From: Candidatus Doudnabacteria bacterium
Lineage (GTDB): Bacteria > Patescibacteriota > Dojkabacteria > J137 > JAEUSD01
Assembly (NCBI GenBank): GCA_016788825.1
Contig: JAEUSD010000007.1
Span: 1 to 52,027 of the forward strand
Reading direction: 5' to 3'
Length of the DNA: 52,027 bases
Shown one piece after another: positions 40,470-48,378 of the stretch (positions are counted from its first letter, which is position 1; every line of letters begins with the position of its first letter). The notes under the pieces are model-generated. The model ran no database searches and was not told where the DNA came from. It was given only the letters and a program-made list of their open reading frames with translations. A program made the translations under genes and the position numbers.

Positions 40470-41066
40470 ATGTCTTACCTTGTACCAACAGTTATCGAAA
40501 AGAGTCGCGAAGGGGAGAGGGCCTACGATATTTATTCCCGTTTGCTCAAAGATCGGATAATTTTTTTGGGCAGCCCCATCAACGATGATGTAGCCAATGC
40601 TGTAGTTGCTCAGTTGCTATTCCTAGAAAAAGAAGACCCGGAGAAAGACATTACAATGTATATTCATTCTCCAGGAGGAGTTATCTACTCCGGACTAGCG
40701 ATCATCGACACGATGAACTTGATCAAGCCAGACGTGGCAACCGTCGCCGTAGGAAGCACCGCCTCCATGGGGACTATGATCTTGACCAGCGGCGCAAAAG
40801 GCAAACGTTTTGCATTACCACATTCAACTATCCACATGCACCAACCATTGGGCGGGGCAGAGGGACAGGCGTCTGACTTGGAGATTACAGCGAAAGAAAT
40901 TCTAAGGCTAAAGGACTTGCTCGTAGATATGCTCGAAGAATCAACGGGTCAAAAACGAGACCAAATCATCCACGATATTGATCGTGATAAATACCTGACA
41001 GCAAACCAAGCCAAGGAATATGGCTTGATAGATAAGATCATTAAGAAGAGAGAAGACGCAAAATAA
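40470..41066 (+). CDS. clpP: ATP-dependent Clp protease proteolytic subunit
   Basis: 198 aa, normal length. Serine peptidase core: oligomer-interface [12 protein letters not shown], catalytic Ser near 99 in GSTASMGT, catalytic His near 124 in MHQPLGG, and catalytic Asp in [18 protein letters not shown]. The N-terminal [22 protein letters not shown] is typical. It forms the tetradecameric chamber fed by ClpX or ClpC unfoldases, which are not in the window. It is monocistronic, followed by a very strong terminator. Confidence 0.98.
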   Translation: MSYLVPTVIEKSREGERAYDIYSRLLKDRIIFLGSPINDDVANAVVAQLLFLEKEDPEKDITMYIHSPGGVIYSGLAIIDTMNLIKPDVATVAVGSTASMGTMILTSGAKGKRFALPHSTIHMHQPLGGAEGQASDLEITAKEILRLKDLLVDMLEESTGQKRDQIIHDIDRDKYLTANQAKEYGLIDKIIKKREDAK

Positions 41067-41084
41067 TTAGCAGAATAATATTTT

Positions 41085-41116
41085 AACCCGGGCGGTTCTG
41101 TCGAACCGCCCGGGTT
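41085..41116. terminator. Intrinsic terminator after clpP
   Basis: Perfect 14-bp stem (41085-41098 and 41103-41116, GC-rich core cccgggcgg), TGTC loop and T-run. A T-run on the other side would let it act in both directions. Confidence 0.93.
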
Positions 41117-41122
41117 TTATTG

Positions 41123-41128
41123 TATAAT
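41123..41128 (+). promoter_or_regulatory. -10 box of tRNA-Val
   Basis: Perfect TATAAT immediately after the clpP terminator, 8 nt before the first tRNA base. Confidence 0.65.
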
Positions 41129-41136
41129 CCTTTCGC

Positions 41137-41209
41137 GGGCATTTAGCTCAGTTGGTAGAGCGCTCCCTTGACGTGGGAAAGGTCGCAGGTTCGAACCCTG
41201 CAGTGCCCA
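41137..41209 (+). tRNA. tRNA-Val (anticodon GAC)
   Basis: 73 nt. Acceptor GGGCATT pairs with AGTGCCC (one T-G), D arm GCTC/GAGC, anticodon stem CTCCC/GGGAA with the outermost C-A unpaired, loop TTGACGT (anticodon GAC), T arm GCAGG/CCTGC with TTCGAAC. CCA is not encoded. Confidence 0.95.
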
Positions 41210-41232
41210 AACAAACCCCTTGACGTCTTTGT

Positions 41233-41238
41233 TACAAT
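41233..41238 (+). promoter_or_regulatory. -10 box of the ZIP gene, leaderless spacing
   Basis: TACAAT, 7 nt before the ATG at 41246, in the 36-nt gap after tRNA-Val. Confidence 0.5.
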
Positions 41239-41245
41239 CTTAGAT

Positions 41246-42013
41246 ATGAATACCGATCCATTTTTAGCCTCACTTATCGCCACACTAGCCGTGGGCGCAG
41301 TTGCATTCTTTGCCGTGTTTTTGCTCACCTCAGCACAGAGCCGTTTGAGGAGTCTCACTAGGTACTTAATTACCCTGGCAGCCGGAGTGTTGATCGGGGA
41401 TGTTTTCCTACATTTACTACCCGAACTTGTCGAAGAGCAGGGCGGATATACCACTGAGACCGCAATATTTATCCTAGCTGGAATTCTAGTTTCTCTGACT
41501 ATCGAGTCGCTCATCCATTGCTACAACCACGACCACTACACAGAAGGAACACACGAACACCACAACCCCGCTGCCGCATACCTTAGCCTGATCAGCGATG
41601 CTTTGCATAATTTCCTAGATGGGATCAGCATCGCCGCTAGTTTCATACTCAACCCCGTCACTGGAGTAATTACTACAATCGGGATTTTTCTCCACGAGAT
41701 CCCTCAAGAACTCGCCGATGTAGCTATCTTGTTGCACAGCGGCTGGGAACGCAAGAAAGTCTTGCTAGGTAACGTACTCACTGCATTAACCGCAGTTTTG
41801 GGAATGATTGTATTCTTCTTAGTTAGCGAGATTTCTCCCGCATTAACTACCACCCTGGTAGGGTTTGCTATTGGACAACTAACTTACGTCGCATTAGCTG
41901 ACCTTCTACCCGAGATCCACAAGCACAAGACAACAAAAAGCTACGTGATTAGCGTAGCTTTGTTTGTAGTTGGTTTGGTTGTAATGGGCTTGTTGCTAGG
42001 GCTTGAAGCCTAA
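41246..42013 (+). CDS. ZIP-family divalent metal transporter
   Basis: 255 aa. About seven to eight membrane segments. Metal-binding helices contain HNFLDG (His121, Asn122, Asp125) and HEIPQELAD (His150, Glu151, Glu155), the core ZIP motifs, and a His-rich cytoplasmic loop HDHYTEGTHEHH near 94-105. Known: uptake of Zn, Fe or Mn. The ATG at 41246 is chosen because the longer frame begins inside tRNA-Val. With the CobW-type GTPase at 336 it suggests a zinc economy (inference). Confidence 0.93.
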   Translation: MNTDPFLASLIATLAVGAVAFFAVFLLTSAQSRLRSLTRYLITLAAGVLIGDVFLHLLPELVEEQGGYTTETAIFILAGILVSLTIESLIHCYNHDHYTEGTHEHHNPAAAYLSLISDALHNFLDGISIAASFILNPVTGVITTIGIFLHEIPQELADVAILLHSGWERKKVLLGNVLTALTAVLGMIVFFLVSEISPALTTTLVGFAIGQLTYVALADLLPEIHKHKTTKSYVISVALFVVGLVVMGLLLGLEA

Positions 42014-42027
42014 AAGCTCCCTTATGG

Positions 42028-42122
42028 TATAATTCCCTGCCTGCACTTAAAGACCCTGCCATTGCCAAGTTGAAATTCAAGCCTGTATTTTGTAATTACG
42101 GGCAAACTGCCACCATAACCAA
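42028..42122 (+). promoter_or_regulatory. Extended -10 promoter and about 80-nt leader of the thrS-pheT operon
   Basis: TGGTATAAT (TATAAT at 42028-42033), then a leader of roughly 80 nt before the ATG at 42123, unlike the leaderless genes around it. The leader holds small inverted repeats (ttgaa/ttcaa; ggca/tgcc). No T-box consensus was seen. Its length suggests control of the operon at the RNA level. Confidence 0.5.
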
Positions 42123-43703
42123 ATGGAACCTGATTCGAATAATAGTACATATGACTTAGATGTGTTGCGTCATTCTGCCGCGCATGTGTTGGCTATGGCA
42201 GCATTACGCCTCTTCCCAGATGCGCGGGTAGGGGTAGGCCCAGTGACGGAGGAAGGTTTCTACTACGACTTTGAATTCCCCACACCTATTACCGAGGCAG
42301 ACTTAAGGCAGATAGAAGCAGAGATGAACTTAATCATCCAAGAAGGGCTAGCTTTCCAGCAAATCGTAGTCAGCAAAGACGAAGGTTTCGACATTTTGCT
42401 CAAGCGAGGTCAAATATTCAAAGCCGAGCTATTACGCGAGATCCCCGAAGCTGAAGCCAGTTTCTACAAAACTGGGAACGAATTTATCGACTTATGCCGA
42501 GGGCCACATGTGGCAGGGACAAACAACGTAGGAGTGGTAAAGTTGATCGATTTACAAGACGTGAACTGGCGCGGCGATCCGACGCGCCCTAGTCTCCAAA
42601 GAATCCATGGTGTAGCTTATCCATCTCTGGAAGAGCTGCAAGCCTACCTCCGAAGACGCGAAGCAATCAGCAATCGAGATTTCCGAAAACTTAGCAAATT
42701 CCTACAACTCACTTTAGGCGACCAAAGTGAGGTTGTGTATACACCAGGCGGAACGCTTGCGTTCCGCCAGATCCAGAAAGTGATCTCCGACAAGTTCCGC
42801 CAACAAAGTTACGACGAAATCTTGGCATCCCCCATCCGTAGCCTGGAACAAGTAGAAGAGAGCATGGACAAGTTTTACACCCACAAGAACCGAAGTTACA
42901 AAGAATTACCCTTACGCGTATTTACAAACCTACGTAACGAGCTCGATGCCCCCACAAGGATCATCGGCCGCGAGTACAACTCCGTAACATCATTAACATT
43001 TAAATCCTACTTTCAACCCCAAGAAAAGTTTGCCGAACTCCAGGCCCAGCTATCTGCCATAGTTGAATCACTAGATCAATTGAAGTTACCTCGGAGCTTG
43101 GCCCGCATAGTGGTTTCGGACCACGAGTCAGAGCTACTGACCCAGATCAGCGAGATCATGCAGCGAAAAGGAATTTCTCAGACACATATCATCAAGCCTA
43201 ATATCTCGGGTGCTGAAATTGAATTCGTCGCCGAAGACAGCCTAGAAAGAGAGTGGGAGATCTGCCACACCTACTACTCCGAGGGAGCAATTGAATACGT
43301 AGATAAGTCCGGTCAGATGGTAAAAGGAAACACATTATGCACTCATTGGACTGTAGAGAAATTACTCGCCTTCTTTATCGAGGATCAAGAAGGACTACTC
43401 CCACTGTGGCTAGCGCCTGTACAAGCAATCATTATCCCGATTGCAGAAGAACAGCTGGATTTCGCCGAAAAGATCCAAGATACACTCATCACCAATGGAT
43501 TGCGCGCGCAAATCGATGCGCGCGCAGAGACAATGCAGGCCCGAATCAGGCATGCAGAACTATTGAAAATCCCTATCATAATCGTGATCGGCGAAAAAGA
43601 ACGCCAAAACAACTCTGTGTCCCTGCGATTGCGCAGTCAACGCGAACTAGGACTCGTGTCGGAAGAAAGCCTTGTAGAAACGATCTTAAGTTTGTATAGC
43701 TAA
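42123..43703 (+). CDS. thrS: ThrRS-like protein: editing and anticodon-binding domains with degenerate catalytic core
   Basis: 526 aa against ~640. The N-terminal TGS domain is missing. The editing domain is intact: HSAAH (His17, His21) and CRGPH (Cys125, His129). The C-terminal anticodon-binding domain is normal (LWLAPVQAIIIPI onward). The aminoacylation core is altered. The stretch with the zinc-binding Cys (normally NCPGH) is deleted to SMDKFYTHKN. Motif 2 keeps RNE but loses the QDDAHIF block with the second zinc ligand. Motif 3 reads WTVEKL where GSxERF is expected, losing its Arg. Inference: it may only hydrolyse Ser-tRNA(Thr) in trans, with another ThrRS elsewhere. It holds two perfect hairpins (42747-42768 and 43501-43526). 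Confidence 0.8.
   Translation: MEPDSNNSTYDLDVLRHSAAHVLAMAALRLFPDARVGVGPVTEEGFYYDFEFPTPITEADLRQIEAEMNLIIQEGLAFQQIVVSKDEGFDILLKRGQIFKAELLREIPEAEASFYKTGNEFIDLCRGPHVAGTNNVGVVKLIDLQDVNWRGDPTRPSLQRIHGVAYPSLEELQAYLRRREAISNRDFRKLSKFLQLTLGDQSEVVYTPGGTLAFRQIQKVISDKFRQQSYDEILASPIRSLEQVEESMDKFYTHKNRSYKELPLRVFTNLRNELDAPTRIIGREYNSVTSLTFKSYFQPQEKFAELQAQLSAIVESLDQLKLPRSLARIVVSDHESELLTQISEIMQRKGISQTHIIKPNISGAEIEFVAEDSLEREWEICHTYYSEGAIEYVDKSGQMVKGNTLCTHWTVEKLLAFFIEDQEGLLPLWLAPVQAIIIPIAEEQLDFAEKIQDTLITNGLRAQIDARAETMQARIRHAELLKIPIIIVIGEKERQNNSVSLRLRSQRELGLVSEESLVETILSLYS
42747..42768. repeat. Perfect intragenic hairpin, 10-bp stem, 2-nt loop
   Basis: Arms 42747-42756 (ggcggaacgc) and 42759-42768 are exact complements in the thrS-like gene, encoding GGTLAFRQ. 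Confidence 0.7.
43501..43526. repeat. Perfect intragenic hairpin, 10-bp stem, 6-nt loop
   Basis: Arms 43501-43510 and 43517-43526 are both tgcgcgcgca, itself a palindrome, around aatcga. It lies in the anticodon-binding domain of the thrS-like gene. Confidence 0.65.
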
Positions 43704-43747
43704 GCTTTTTTTGCTATCATTCTATTTGATTTTACTAGGAAAATAAG

Positions 43748-44293
43748 ATTCGATTCACAAGATCACATCGCAAATTTAATAACAACAAGCCCAAGTTACC
43801 TTTCTTCGAGCGTAATGGATTTATTCAGGCAGCTCAAATGTTGGTGGTAACAGATGGAGGAGAGAGTTTGGGTGTGCTGGACAAACAAACAGCCCTCAAC
43901 AAAGCTAGAGAATTAGAGTCAGATTTGGTTCTAATCAACCCTCAAGCCACCCCTCCGGTAGCCAAAATCATTGCTTGGTCGAAGTTCAAGTACGAACAGA
44001 GCAAGAAGAAGAAAAAAGCGATGAAGAATAAAGGCAGTGAGGTAAAGGAGATGTGGTTCAAACCATTCATCGAATTAGGTGATATGGAGCACAAAGTGGG
44101 CCGAATCAAAGAGTTCTTAGAAAAAGGAAACAAAGTAAAGATCACAATCCGAGCAGGACGCGGACCTATCAACCGAGAAAAGATGTCTGCCACTTTGGAA
44201 AAAGTGCTCGAGATGTTAAACTCTGTGGCCGAGGCAGAAGGGGATCGCAAGCAGGAAGGCCGAAATGTAATAGTATTCGTAAAACATAAGTAA
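43748..44293 (+). CDS. infC: Translation initiation factor IF-3, AUU start
   Basis: 181 aa if started at the ATT at 43748. The first ATG in frame (43838) would cut off the N-terminal domain: residues before it (FFERNGFIQAAQ) align with the conserved NxxIRAxEV segment of IF-3. No ATG, GTG or TTG lies upstream in frame, and AGGA stands 7 nt before the ATT. Known: infC uses AUU in Escherichia coli and many bacteria, allowing autoregulation. The C-terminal domain is normal (WFKPFIELGDMEHKVGRIKEFL, KITIRAGRGP). It sits in the conserved order with rpmI and rplT. Confidence 0.88.
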   Translation: MRFTRSHRKFNNNKPKLPFFERNGFIQAAQMLVVTDGGESLGVLDKQTALNKARELESDLVLINPQATPPVAKIIAWSKFKYEQSKKKKKAMKNKGSEVKEMWFKPFIELGDMEHKVGRIKEFLEKGNKVKITIRAGRGPINREKMSATLEKVLEMLNSVAEAEGDRKQEGRNVIVFVKHK

Positions 44294-44307
44294 GTTAAGA
44301 AAATAAA

Positions 44308-44529
44308 ATGGCATCTAAACTCAAGAAAGTAAAAGCAAAAACACACAAAGCTACCAATAAACGCTTCAAAGTAAGCGCTTCAGGCAAAATCATGCACCTT
44401 GGACAAGGCGCAGGCAATGGTCATAGCAACAGCTACAAAAACCGTCGTCAACGCTTAACCACCAAGTCTATGAGAGCTATGGGTAGCAACAAGGAACGTA
44501 TCAAAGTATTAAGACTATTAGGCAAATAA
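44308..44529 (+). CDS. rpmI: 50S ribosomal protein L35
   Basis: 73 aa, very basic. KAKTHKATNKRFKVSASGKI is the family signature, with a long basic middle (NRRQRLTTKS). It starts 14 nt after infC, followed 1 nt later by rplT. No ribosome-binding site; A-rich leader only. Confidence 0.96.
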   Translation: MASKLKKVKAKTHKATNKRFKVSASGKIMHLGQGAGNGHSNSYKNRRQRLTTKSMRAMGSNKERIKVLRLLGK

Positions 44530-44530
44530 T

Positions 44531-44872
44531 ATGAGAATTAAACGCGGAGCTCAAAAGAACAAGAAACACAAAGCCGTGCTACAAAGCACAAAAGGTTATC
44601 GCATGAGCTATAACCGTCTATACCGCCGTGCGATAGAAGCCGCATTGCACGCAGGACAATACAACTTTGCACATCGCCGCCACCGCCGCGCTCAAATGCG
44701 TGACCAGTGGATCAAGATCATCTCGGCAGCCCTCGCTGAGTCCCAAGTCAGCTACCATGACTTCATGGGAAATCTGAAGCGTCACAACGTAGTTCTAGAC
44801 CGTAAAGTACTAGCAGAAATCGCCCAAAACAATCCGCAGCACTTTAAGCAGCTAGTAACAGAAACTGCGTAA
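44531..44872 (+). CDS. rplT: 50S ribosomal protein L20
   Basis: 113 aa, basic. SYNRLYRRAIEAALHAGQYNF, HRRHRRAQMRDQWIKIISAA and GNLKRHNVVLDRKVLAEIA match L20. It binds 23S rRNA and in many bacteria represses its own operon (known for the family). Between rpmI and pheS. Confidence 0.97.
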   Translation: MRIKRGAQKNKKHKAVLQSTKGYRMSYNRLYRRAIEAALHAGQYNFAHRRHRRAQMRDQWIKIISAALAESQVSYHDFMGNLKRHNVVLDRKVLAEIAQNNPQHFKQLVTETA

Positions 44873-44883
44873 TACTCATTGAC

Positions 44884-45918
44884 GTGAATAAAGATCAAAA
44901 CCTAGACACAACAAAGAAGCAATTAGCTTCAGATTTGAACTCAGCGAAGCAGTCTACTGACGTGGAAAAGCTGAGAGAGCAGTATCTAGGCAAGAGTTCA
45001 CCCATCCAAAAAGCACTCCAGAATCTCAAAGAACTCCCAGCAGAAGAGCGTAAAGCCGCAGGAGGAAAACTAAACCAGTTGAAGCAAGAATTAGAAACCC
45101 AAATCAATGACAAACTAACCGCTTTGCGCGAGGCAGAATACAATTCTCGGCTGGCCGGGGAGAGTTTAGACCTTGATTTGCCACCGTTAGCGGCCAGCCA
45201 AGGATATTTGCACCCTGTCACCCAAGAGTTGGAACGCATCGTTGATATCTTTCAACGCATGGGGTTCTCGGTACAGGAGCCATTTATGGTCGATGACGAG
45301 TACAACACATTCACAGCATTAAACATTCCTGAGGGGCATCCAGCCCGAGATATGTGGGATACAATCTACCTAGAAGACGACAACTTGCTCATTACTCATA
45401 CATCCTCAATGCAAAACAGAGTGATGTCCAGCAAGCAGCCCCCAATCCGCACGATTGTGCCAGGAAAATGCTTCCGAAATGAGGCAACTGACGCTACCCA
45501 TGAACATTCTTTCTATCAGCTAGAAGGAATATATGTAGATAAGAATATCAAGTTGTCAGATTTGATCGGAACACTATCTGAATTTTTGAACCAGTACTTC
45601 GAAACCAAAGTGCCCATTAAGATTCAACCGACCTTCTTCCCCTTTGTGGAACCGGCATTAGAAATCATGATGCCTCGCCCTAAACTGGGAGGTAAGTTAG
45701 ATCTGGAAAATTTCAATCCTGAGACGACCGATTGGCTTGAAGTAATTCCTTGTGGACCAATTCATCCCAATGTACTGAAGGAAGCTGGAATCGACGCCAC
45801 GAAGTACTCAGGCTTTGCTTGGGGCATGGGTTTGGAAAGACTAATAATGATCAAACGCCAAATTAACGACCTACGATATTTTCACTCAGGTCGAATAGAT
45901 TTCTTAAATCAATTTTAA
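44884..45918 (+). CDS. pheS: Phenylalanyl-tRNA synthetase alpha subunit
   Basis: 344 aa from a GTG start. The N-terminal coiled-coil region (about 1-85) binds tRNA. The class II core has GFSVQEPFMVDDEYNTF, motif 2 GKCFRNEATDATHEHSFYQLEG read in two parts (GKCFRNEATDATH, EHSFYQLEG) and motif 3 GFAWGMGLERLIMI. It charges tRNA-Phe as an alpha2beta2 complex with PheT, whose gene starts at the very next base. Confidence 0.97.
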   Translation: MNKDQNLDTTKKQLASDLNSAKQSTDVEKLREQYLGKSSPIQKALQNLKELPAEERKAAGGKLNQLKQELETQINDKLTALREAEYNSRLAGESLDLDLPPLAASQGYLHPVTQELERIVDIFQRMGFSVQEPFMVDDEYNTFTALNIPEGHPARDMWDTIYLEDDNLLITHTSSMQNRVMSSKQPPIRTIVPGKCFRNEATDATHEHSFYQLEGIYVDKNIKLSDLIGTLSEFLNQYFETKVPIKIQPTFFPFVEPALEIMMPRPKLGGKLDLENFNPETTDWLEVIPCGPIHPNVLKEAGIDATKYSGFAWGMGLERLIMIKRQINDLRYFHSGRIDFLNQF

Positions 45919-48336
45919 ATGCTTTTATCACTTAAGTGGCTTCAAAAATATATTCCAGATTTCCAGATAAACAATCTGGATAGCTTCAGATACAAAGTAG
46001 ATACACGACTGAGTGAGGTTAAGTCTGTGGAAGTGAAAGGACTCGGTTTGGAAAAACTTTTTACTGCTCAAATCTTGGAAGTAGAGGCTCACCCTAAGAG
46101 CGAGAAACTCCATGTGTGCAAAGTAACCATGGACGGGAAAGAACAAATCCAGATCGTGTGCGGTGCCCCAAATGTAAGGCCTGGCCTGGTGAGTGTACTG
46201 TGCTTACCTGGCGGGAAAGTCTACGCACCAGGCCATGCAGAGAGCGGTGTCTTGGAGATCGGTGTCCGCGCTGTCGCGGGAGTAGATTCAAATGGGATGC
46301 TGTGCTCAACTGCGGAGCTCGGCCTGAACGACCACCACGATAGCATTATTGAACTGCCGAGCTCCACCCCTTTGGGCGAAGATGTCACAGACCAATTCCT
46401 TGACACTGTCATTTATATCGAGAACAAGGCATTTCCTCATCGCCCGGATGTATTCTCTCATGCAGGGATCGCCCGCGAATTCGCAGCAATCTTTAGTAAT
46501 GAGTACAAAGGTGTTGAAAAGACAGCAGAATTCATTGCAAAAGCGGAAAACACGCTGCCACTAGAGGTGGAAATCAAAGCATCAGAAGGTTGTCAGAGAT
46601 TTAGCGCTGTAACCTTGTCAGATCTCAAGGTTGGCCCATCGCCCCTTTGGCTACAGATTTTGCTGAACTATTGCGGCGTAAGGGCGATCAACAACGTAGT
46701 CGATGTTACAAATTATATGATGCTAGATATGGGGCAACCTATGCACGCTTTTGACTATAGCAAGGTTGCTGAACACAAACTTACCGTACGCATGGCCCGT
46801 GCAGAAGAGGAACTCACCACCTTGGATGGCAAAGAACGCAAATTATCTAAAGAAATGTTGGTAATCGCTGATGGAAAGGCTGCCCAAAGTATCGCCGGCA
46901 TTATGGGTGGGGCCAGCACAGAGATTGCAAATGACACACAGGCGATAATCTTGGAAGCTGCCAACTGGGAAATGTACCGTATCCGCCGAACTTCTCGTGA
47001 ATTGGGGCTACGAAGCGAAGCTTCTACACGCTATGAAAAAGGAATGTCTCCCGAATATACAGCTATTGCAGTAGTCAAAGCAGCAAATATGTTACTTGAT
47101 CTGGCTGGAGCAGAGGTAGCAGGGGAACTGATCGATATTTACCCAGAAGCGGCAGAAGCCAAGCTTATTCCTTTCGAACTAAACTCTGTCGCCCATTTGC
47201 TCGGCGTACAGATAGACAAACAACAACTAATCGACATCTTGGAAAATCTGGAGTTAGAACCACAAAACCCAGAGCAGATCCCTGCAGACGCGTTGGCGCG
47301 GGCAGATATGCACACGGAATTGATGATCAAAGTGCCCGCGCACCGTCGAGACATCAATATTGGGGCTGACATTCTTGAGGAAATAGGTCGCTATTACGGT
47401 TACGAGAACTTTCCTCTCACACTACCCAAGCGCGACCTATTTCCTGCTGAAGTAAACAAACATTTTCACGCCAAACTTGAGCTTAAACACCTCATGGCAG
47501 CGAGTGGCTTGCACGAGATTTTCACCTATTCCATGATCGGAGCAGAACTGCTAGCAAAATCTTTGCTGACACCAAAAGGTTTACTGAAAGTTGTAAACCC
47601 CATATCCCCAGAATTAGCATTTGTGCGCAATACACTCATCCCCAGCATTCTGGAAAAAGTAAAAGTTAACCAGAATAAGTTTGGGACTTTTGGACTGTTT
47701 GAAATCTCACAAGTCGCTATTCCCCAAGGTGGCAAACTACCCGAACAGCCAGCAATATTATCTGGCGCTTACATATCTGAGGACGGTGAGACAGCATACA
47801 GGCATCTCAAGCAGGCGATTGTGTCTCTACAACAAAAATACCCTGGGAAAATCGCGCTAGAAGCTACCAAGAATGCTCCAGCATACATGCACCCGAGTAA
47901 GTGTGGTCAGGTAACTTTTGGGGGTAAACCTATCGGTTTTATCGGTGTTCTACACCCCAAGGCTGGCGACAACTTTGAATTTGGAAATAACGGTGTCGCC
48001 GTCTTCGAGATAAACCTTTCTGAGATCTTGAACTTCGTACCTGAAGTGCGACAATTCCGCCCACTGGCAAAAGTCCCTGCCGTTGTAAGAGATATTAGTT
48101 TCTGGGCAGATAAGGGTTTCTCTATGCAAGAACTTTCCACCAAATTGTCTGGCGCGAATATTCCTGACCTTGAATCATCGGCCGTTCTTTCCACATATAC
48201 CAAAGACGCCAAGCGCAGCTATACAGTACGGTTTACTTTCCAACCGTATGACAAAACTCTCACTCAAGATGAGATAAACTCACGCGTAGAGGCCATAAAC
48301 AACGCGCTCAAATCTTCGGGCTACGAACTAAGATAA
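45919..48336 (+). CDS. pheT: Phenylalanyl-tRNA synthetase beta subunit
   Basis: 805 aa, normal length. An EMAP-type tRNA-binding OB domain (about 40-150, AHPKSEKLHVCKV), B3/B4 editing domain (about 210-395, GVRAINNVVDVTNYMML, RTSRELGLRSEASTRYEKG), B5 region, catalytic-like core (RNTLIPSILEKVKVNQN) and a C-terminal ferredoxin-like anticodon domain (FRPLAKVPAVVRDISFW). It begins directly after the pheS stop with no spacer. A long-loop 9-bp inverted repeat lies near 47296-47340. Confidence 0.97.
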   Translation: MLLSLKWLQKYIPDFQINNLDSFRYKVDTRLSEVKSVEVKGLGLEKLFTAQILEVEAHPKSEKLHVCKVTMDGKEQIQIVCGAPNVRPGLVSVLCLPGGKVYAPGHAESGVLEIGVRAVAGVDSNGMLCSTAELGLNDHHDSIIELPSSTPLGEDVTDQFLDTVIYIENKAFPHRPDVFSHAGIAREFAAIFSNEYKGVEKTAEFIAKAENTLPLEVEIKASEGCQRFSAVTLSDLKVGPSPLWLQILLNYCGVRAINNVVDVTNYMMLDMGQPMHAFDYSKVAEHKLTVRMARAEEELTTLDGKERKLSKEMLVIADGKAAQSIAGIMGGASTEIANDTQAIILEAANWEMYRIRRTSRELGLRSEASTRYEKGMSPEYTAIAVVKAANMLLDLAGAEVAGELIDIYPEAAEAKLIPFELNSVAHLLGVQIDKQQLIDILENLELEPQNPEQIPADALARADMHTELMIKVPAHRRDINIGADILEEIGRYYGYENFPLTLPKRDLFPAEVNKHFHAKLELKHLMAASGLHEIFTYSMIGAELLAKSLLTPKGLLKVVNPISPELAFVRNTLIPSILEKVKVNQNKFGTFGLFEISQVAIPQGGKLPEQPAILSGAYISEDGETAYRHLKQAIVSLQQKYPGKIALEATKNAPAYMHPSKCGQVTFGGKPIGFIGVLHPKAGDNFEFGNNGVAVFEINLSEILNFVPEVRQFRPLAKVPAVVRDISFWADKGFSMQELSTKLSGANIPDLESSAVLSTYTKDAKRSYTVRFTFQPYDKTLTQDEINSRVEAINNALKSSGYELR

Positions 48337-48378
48337 TTTCAGAAGAACACCTTGCCCAGGCTAAGTGCCTAGGTAATA

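Noticed and set aside
41168-41245. Longer N-terminus for the ZIP transporter
   Set aside because: It would start inside tRNA-Val; the ATG at 41246 has its own -10 and starts the first membrane domain.
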